Shown piece by piece: positions 60,001 through 64,000 of a stretch of 64,000 nucleotides of DNA; the first letter of the stretch is position 1; every line of letters starts with the position of its first letter. The position numbers and the translations under genes were made by a program. This DNA comes from Gonium pectorale (lineage: Eukaryota > Chlorophyta > Chlorophyceae > Chlamydomonadales > Volvocaceae). Location of the stretch: positions 56,391 through 120,390 of the forward strand of contig LSYV01000029.1 of assembly GCA_001584585.1 (NCBI GenBank), in the 5' to 3' direction. The notes beneath the pieces are model-generated. The model had not been told where the DNA came from and did not search any database. It saw nothing but the letters and a program-made list of their open reading frames with translations.

Positions 60001-63000
60001 CCACTCACTTCCCCAGGTTCCACAGCGTCACCATCATGCTCTTGTAGCTGGGCACCTTGGTGTCCTGGTACTGCGTCATGTTCCTGCCGTTGCGGAGCCC
60101 GGGCACGGGGGCAAGGGTAGACACATCAGTTCCGCTCTCCGCTGCCGTGAGCCCGGCATCCGGCTGTAGGAACTCCGATACGCAACGTACAGTGCGCTGG
60201 CCCCAACGGTTAGGTCAGCCAGCTGCCGCCGCCCCGCCCGCGGACGGGGGGGGGGGACAGCGCACGATGCGATAACGAAGCCGCGGGTCCTGCCTTACAT
60301 CTGACGTAGGCCTTTCGTGTGCGCAACACTGGGATGCTGCCACCCACCATTGCGGCTCGTCCCACAGGTCGTTCAGCTTTGCGCTGGGCGAGCGCCTCAG
60401 GCCCTTGAAGCCCAAGTACATGCCCTGGTGCAGGTACTCGAGGTGGTCGACGTCAGAGGTGAGCCGGTCCGCAAGGATGGGGATGTCGGAGGGCGAGAAG
60501 CCGGCGGAGCGCGTCGCGGCCTCGATAGCGCGCGTGTACATAGCCGTGAAGTGCGACCGGTCGATGGCCTCACCTGCGGGAGGGGCGGTGTCACACAGGG
60601 GGGGCGAGGTGAAGACGGGGACGGGTAGGTCATGGATGCAGAAGCAAACGGCTACACTGAAGCACGAAAGTACAGTGCCAGAAGCTACAAACAAGCATCG
60701 GGTGCACTGCGGGTGTGCAACTGCAAGCAAGGTCAGGTAAGTGCGATAGTGCGTGGGGAGTAGAAGTCTTGTCAAGCCCAAAGTTTAGGCTTATTTAGCG
60801 GCGAGCCGTACGCAACCGCACACCAGACAGGCAACGACCCACCCGCCGCGCTGATCTCAACAATGAACTGCTTCTGCTTGTTGATGTAGATGATGAGCAG
60901 CAAAAAGCAGACCAAGTGCACCAGCAGCATGCAGCCAATCACGATCAGCACGTGCAGTCGCAGGCGAGCTACGCCGCGGTGGATCTGCACGGGCCGCGGC
61001 AGAGGTGGAGGGTACCAATACGGGGGGAAGGGGGCAACCATCAATCACAGGTGCGGTAGCACAGTGGGCATGGCCCATATAACGCATAAAGCACACCGTC
61101 GAGCACTATAGCTGCTACTTCATGGGTCAAAGCGCATAAACCTGGGAGAAGCAAAAGCGTTGTTAGGCGTATCAACCACTCCAGCAGCCTTTCACCTTAC
61201 AACGCTGCCCCTCCTACCTGCCGCCCAGACAGGAGCTTCAGGAGGCGCTTCAGACGCCGGCCCCGGCTCATGCTGTTGCCAGCGCCCCCTGCTGCACTGG
61301 ACGCATCCCCGCCATCTCCCTTCTCGCTGCCCCTTTTGTCTCGATCGTCCTCGTAGTGCGAGGTGGCGTGGGTCGCCGCGTGGGAATGGGCGTGGCTGCC
61401 ATCATCGCCCCAGGCGGCCTTGTGGCGGCTCTGGTGGCGCTTGGACTTATGGCCGCGGGCATGGGGGTCATCAACCTCCCAGATGCGATTCCGGTGGGCG
61501 TGCTCTTGCTGCCGCTCGCGCTCCTCCTGGCTCTTGGCGTCAGCGTCCCCGTCCCCGTCGTCGTGATTCTCGTCCTCCTCGTTCTCGTGCTCAGCCTGCT
61601 CTACCTCAGCGGCCAGCTCTTCTAGAGTCATCAGCTGGTCGTCCGGATCCAGGCCGTTATCAGGATCGCGCTCCTTCTCCTCCTCGTCCTCTCCTTCTGC
61701 CCCCTCCTCCTCCTCGTTCTCGTCCTCCTCTTCGTCTTCCTCCTCCGCCTCTTCCTCGACGGCGCCGAGCGGCTCCCCTGGCTTGGCGTGTAAAGCATGA
61801 GCTGGGTGGCCGTGGGTGCTGTGGTCGCGGCTGTGATGGCTGGTGTCATGGCTGTGGTGGCTGGGGTCGTGCCCGTGTCCGTGGTGACTGGTGTCGTGGC
61901 TGGGATCGTGCCCGTGTCCATGGCCGTGCCCCCCGACACGGGACAGCGGACGGGTGTTGCGGCCGGTGCGCGGCCGGCCATCGTTACCGTCATCGTCGAA
62001 CGCCTCGGCCTGCAAGAGGAGGAGGCCATGCACACCCTTGACCGCCCAGCGACAGTGCCCAAGAAGCGGCGCGAACACATATACCCTCGTGAATACATAA
62101 TGATTGCGGCATGTGCATGCGCCGTCGCAGTGACGCCCGTGGCAGCAGCCATACGCCGTCACTGACTAAAGCGGGGCTGCAGCAAGTCTCGAGTCTCAAG
62201 CCCCCAAACTTACATCGCGCTGATCGAAGTAATAGCCGGATGCCAACCACTCCTTGACCCGCTTCACGCCGCGCACGTACTGCGCTCTCTCACTGGGCTC
62301 CAGGGCTGCCATGGTCTTCTTGCGCACCAGCGCCTCCTCACGAGTCATCTGCCAGGCAAGGTAAAGGAGCCCGCTCAATATGGAGGTGGCGAGTCTCAGG
62401 CCGACAGAACGCGAAAGCAACACGGCTCAGGCTCTCGGGCTCGCAACGAATGACCACACGGTGTGCCTGGACAAGAAGCCGCCAAGATGCCTGCAAGTAT
62501 GAACAGCACGCAGCGTTCGCGTCCCCCGCACAGCGCACAGTGTTATGTTCGCAGCGGGTCGCAGCATCGCCCTGCCGCCAGCCCGCAGGGTCACAAGACT
62601 GCACGCCCCGCACCTTCTCGGCCGCGCCCTTCGTGTTCCTGCCCACGTGCCGGTCGCTCTCGCTATCACTACCGCTGTCGCTGCTGGAGCCATCGCTGTC
62701 GTGGCTGGAAGAGCTGCTCGACACGGTCATGTCCTTCTCGTCACCCACGTGATGATCGATGTCGTATTCGACGTCGTGCGGAATGGGCACCTGAGAACGA
62801 TTACGCCAAAGGTAAGAACAGGCGCTCAGGGCCAAGACCTCACGTGAAGGGGGGTGGGCTGCTAGTGAATACTGGACCACTAAATCAGGCCGACGCGCGG
62901 TTTTTGACGAAATAGCAAGTGCAATCTTCATCGGGCCGGGCAGGGAGGCCAACGGGATAGATGCAGCTCGACCTCCCAAGGCTGAGCTCCAATGGTTACA

Positions 63001-64000
63001 GCAACACAGACAGCTACTACTGCAAGTGGGCACACGCCCTCCCATCGGCCACCTCCCCTTCGCGCTCCCCCACCTCCTCCGGGTCGACGTGGATCACGTC
63101 CTGCCACTCGCGCGTTACGAAGCGCCTCGAGGAGCGGAGCTTGTCCTTGATGCTGAGCGTGCCTGTGCCAGTCGCCGTTCGCGTGCGGAAGCGATGGTGT
63201 GACTGCGGCCGTGAGCTCGGCATCATCGCGCTGTCGTCGCTGATGGGCGGCCGCCCGGGGCCGCTGCCCGTTGCCGATAGGCTACCAGACCCCTCCAGCA
63301 GCTGCGGGGAGCCCTGCATGCGCTGGGAAGCGGAGCGCCCCGGGTCGTTGCTGCTGCCGTTGGGAGCGGCGGCGGAGTCGGGAGTCGCGACAGAGACGCC
63401 GGTGGCGTCGCCGCCGGCTTGCGCGGATGCGCCAGGGCCGCCCTTGCCGTCCTTGCCCGGGACAGTCAAAGCACTGTCAGCAATCAGGGATTGTCCTGCA
63501 AAAAATGTTGTAAGCGCGGGGTTTTGTAGTATGGGACGCGATCGGCACAACCGGATTCAGACGAAGCACTAAGCATAGTCGGAACATGGCAGTTGCGCAG
63601 GCTGGACCGACATGGGCAACGCCACAGAGAAGCGCCAGTAGGCATTCGCCTGACATACACAGTGCATGGCAAGGGGCGTGCCGAACTTGCGGGGCTGGAG
63701 AAAGCCCAAGATGCGTACGTTTGCGTCTACCCTAAGATCGCAACAGGCGCAAGTCCTCCACCATGGAGGCTCGCCATGCTGTAACAATCAATTTTGGAGC
63801 ACTGTACGCCCGGTGGAACGGCGCGCACCTGCTCCGCCGCTTTCGCGCCCGCTGCCGTTCATATGGAGCCCCTCCAGCTCCACGTGGGCGTGATCCACGG
63901 CGCCGCTGCTCCGTGTGGCGCCCGAGCCGTTTACCGCCTCGGCCTTCAGGGTACGCAACGGCCCCGCCTCAGCTCCCGCGGCGCCGTCAGCGCTGGCCTT
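54072..64000 (-). CDS. TmcB-like multi-pass membrane protein, 5' incomplete
   Basis: The gene enters from beyond 64000 and ends at TAG 54072-54074. At least a dozen exons are visible. In order: disordered Ser/Gly-rich segments (63.9-63.0 kb); a Ser/Asp run (62.7 kb); a basic ERAQYVRGVKRVKEWLASGY segment (62.3 kb); a His-rich then acidic loop (62.0-61.6 kb); a span LRLHVLIVIGCMLLVHLVCF then LLLIIYI (60.9 kb); the segment RSHFTAMYTRAIEAATRSAG (60.5 kb); further spans MLKVILITLLLIEGCAVCFV (59.2 kb), WPFFAWGALIVIIYLVSYLQ (58.1 kb) and LHIVVFAVSWALWAAYLWLL (56.9 kb); and a long Ser/Pro-rich cytoplasmic tail (55.9-54.1 kb). This layout recalls volvocine TmcB-like proteins, which usually carry PAS domains further upstream. 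Family assignment is from memory, not alignment. A homopolymer at 55936-55941 may break the frame. Confidence 0.7.
54555..54832. repeat. In-frame 144-bp tandem duplication in the last exon
   Basis: 54555-54688 recurs at 54699-54832 almost unchanged. On the coding strand it duplicates 48 residues including AVSPVRASTPSRLGTPQPVL and RRASLDAGVVSRPASRPA. Because the period is a multiple of three, the frame is kept. Confidence 0.92.

Noticed and set aside
61356..62165. Plus-strand frames that look like multi-pass membrane proteins (runs of Val/Ala/Leu)
   Set aside because: They are exact antisense shadows of the His-rich and Glu-rich segments of the minus-strand TmcB-like gene (His/Asp/Ser codons read as Val/Met, Glu codons as Leu/Phe).

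Overview
The window looks like nuclear DNA of a volvocine green alga (Chlamydomonas and relatives). It is GC-rich and intron-dense, with short exons, GTGAG/GTAAG-type donors and C-rich CAG acceptors. TGTAA, the usual algal poly(A) signal, follows several genes. Proteins carry long Ala, Gly, Pro and acidic low-complexity stretches, and simple repeats are common. No bacterial operons, CRISPR arrays, tRNA or rRNA genes were seen. The species cannot be named from the sequence alone.

Layout. At 0.1-6.4 kb (+) lies the 3' part of a WD40-like gene. At 7.7-15.3 kb (-) is a claspin/Mrc1-like replication-checkpoint mediator, convergent with the first gene. At 15.6-16.1 kb (+) is a small intronless SAP-domain protein with two Jupiter/HN1-type repeats; it shares a short divergent promoter with the claspin gene. 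At 19.4-27.1 kb (-) is a receptor-like protein kinase with signal peptide, ectodomain, one membrane span and a TKL-like kinase domain. 27-31.7 kb is a repeat-bearing intergenic stretch. At 31.7-38.6 kb (+) is a dihydropyrimidinase gene in 15 exons whose phases all agree. At 41.3-44.0 kb (-) is an unrecognised gene cut by a Mutator-like element. At 45.2-48.5 kb (+) is an unrecognised three-exon gene encoding about 876 residues. At 49.5-52.6 kb (-) is a glycoside hydrolase family 9 (cellulase) pseudogene that also holds a truncated LINE. From 54.1 kb to the window end (-) runs the 3' part of a large multi-pass membrane protein resembling the algal TmcB-like family.

The genes are independent eukaryotic units, not a cluster working together. 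I found no convincing new multi-gene system. The strongest non-routine signals are two insertions that can be read to the base. A 5'-truncated LINE with a 7-bp target duplication and a heptamer tail sits in a dead cellulase exon. An element with 147-bp inverted repeats and a 9-bp target duplication splits an open frame, and removing it with one target copy restores that frame. Also notable are an assembly gap flanked by an exact 326-bp duplication, a His-rich/acidic loop in the TmcB-like protein, and a GC-AG intron plus a 24-nt exon in the dihydropyrimidinase gene.
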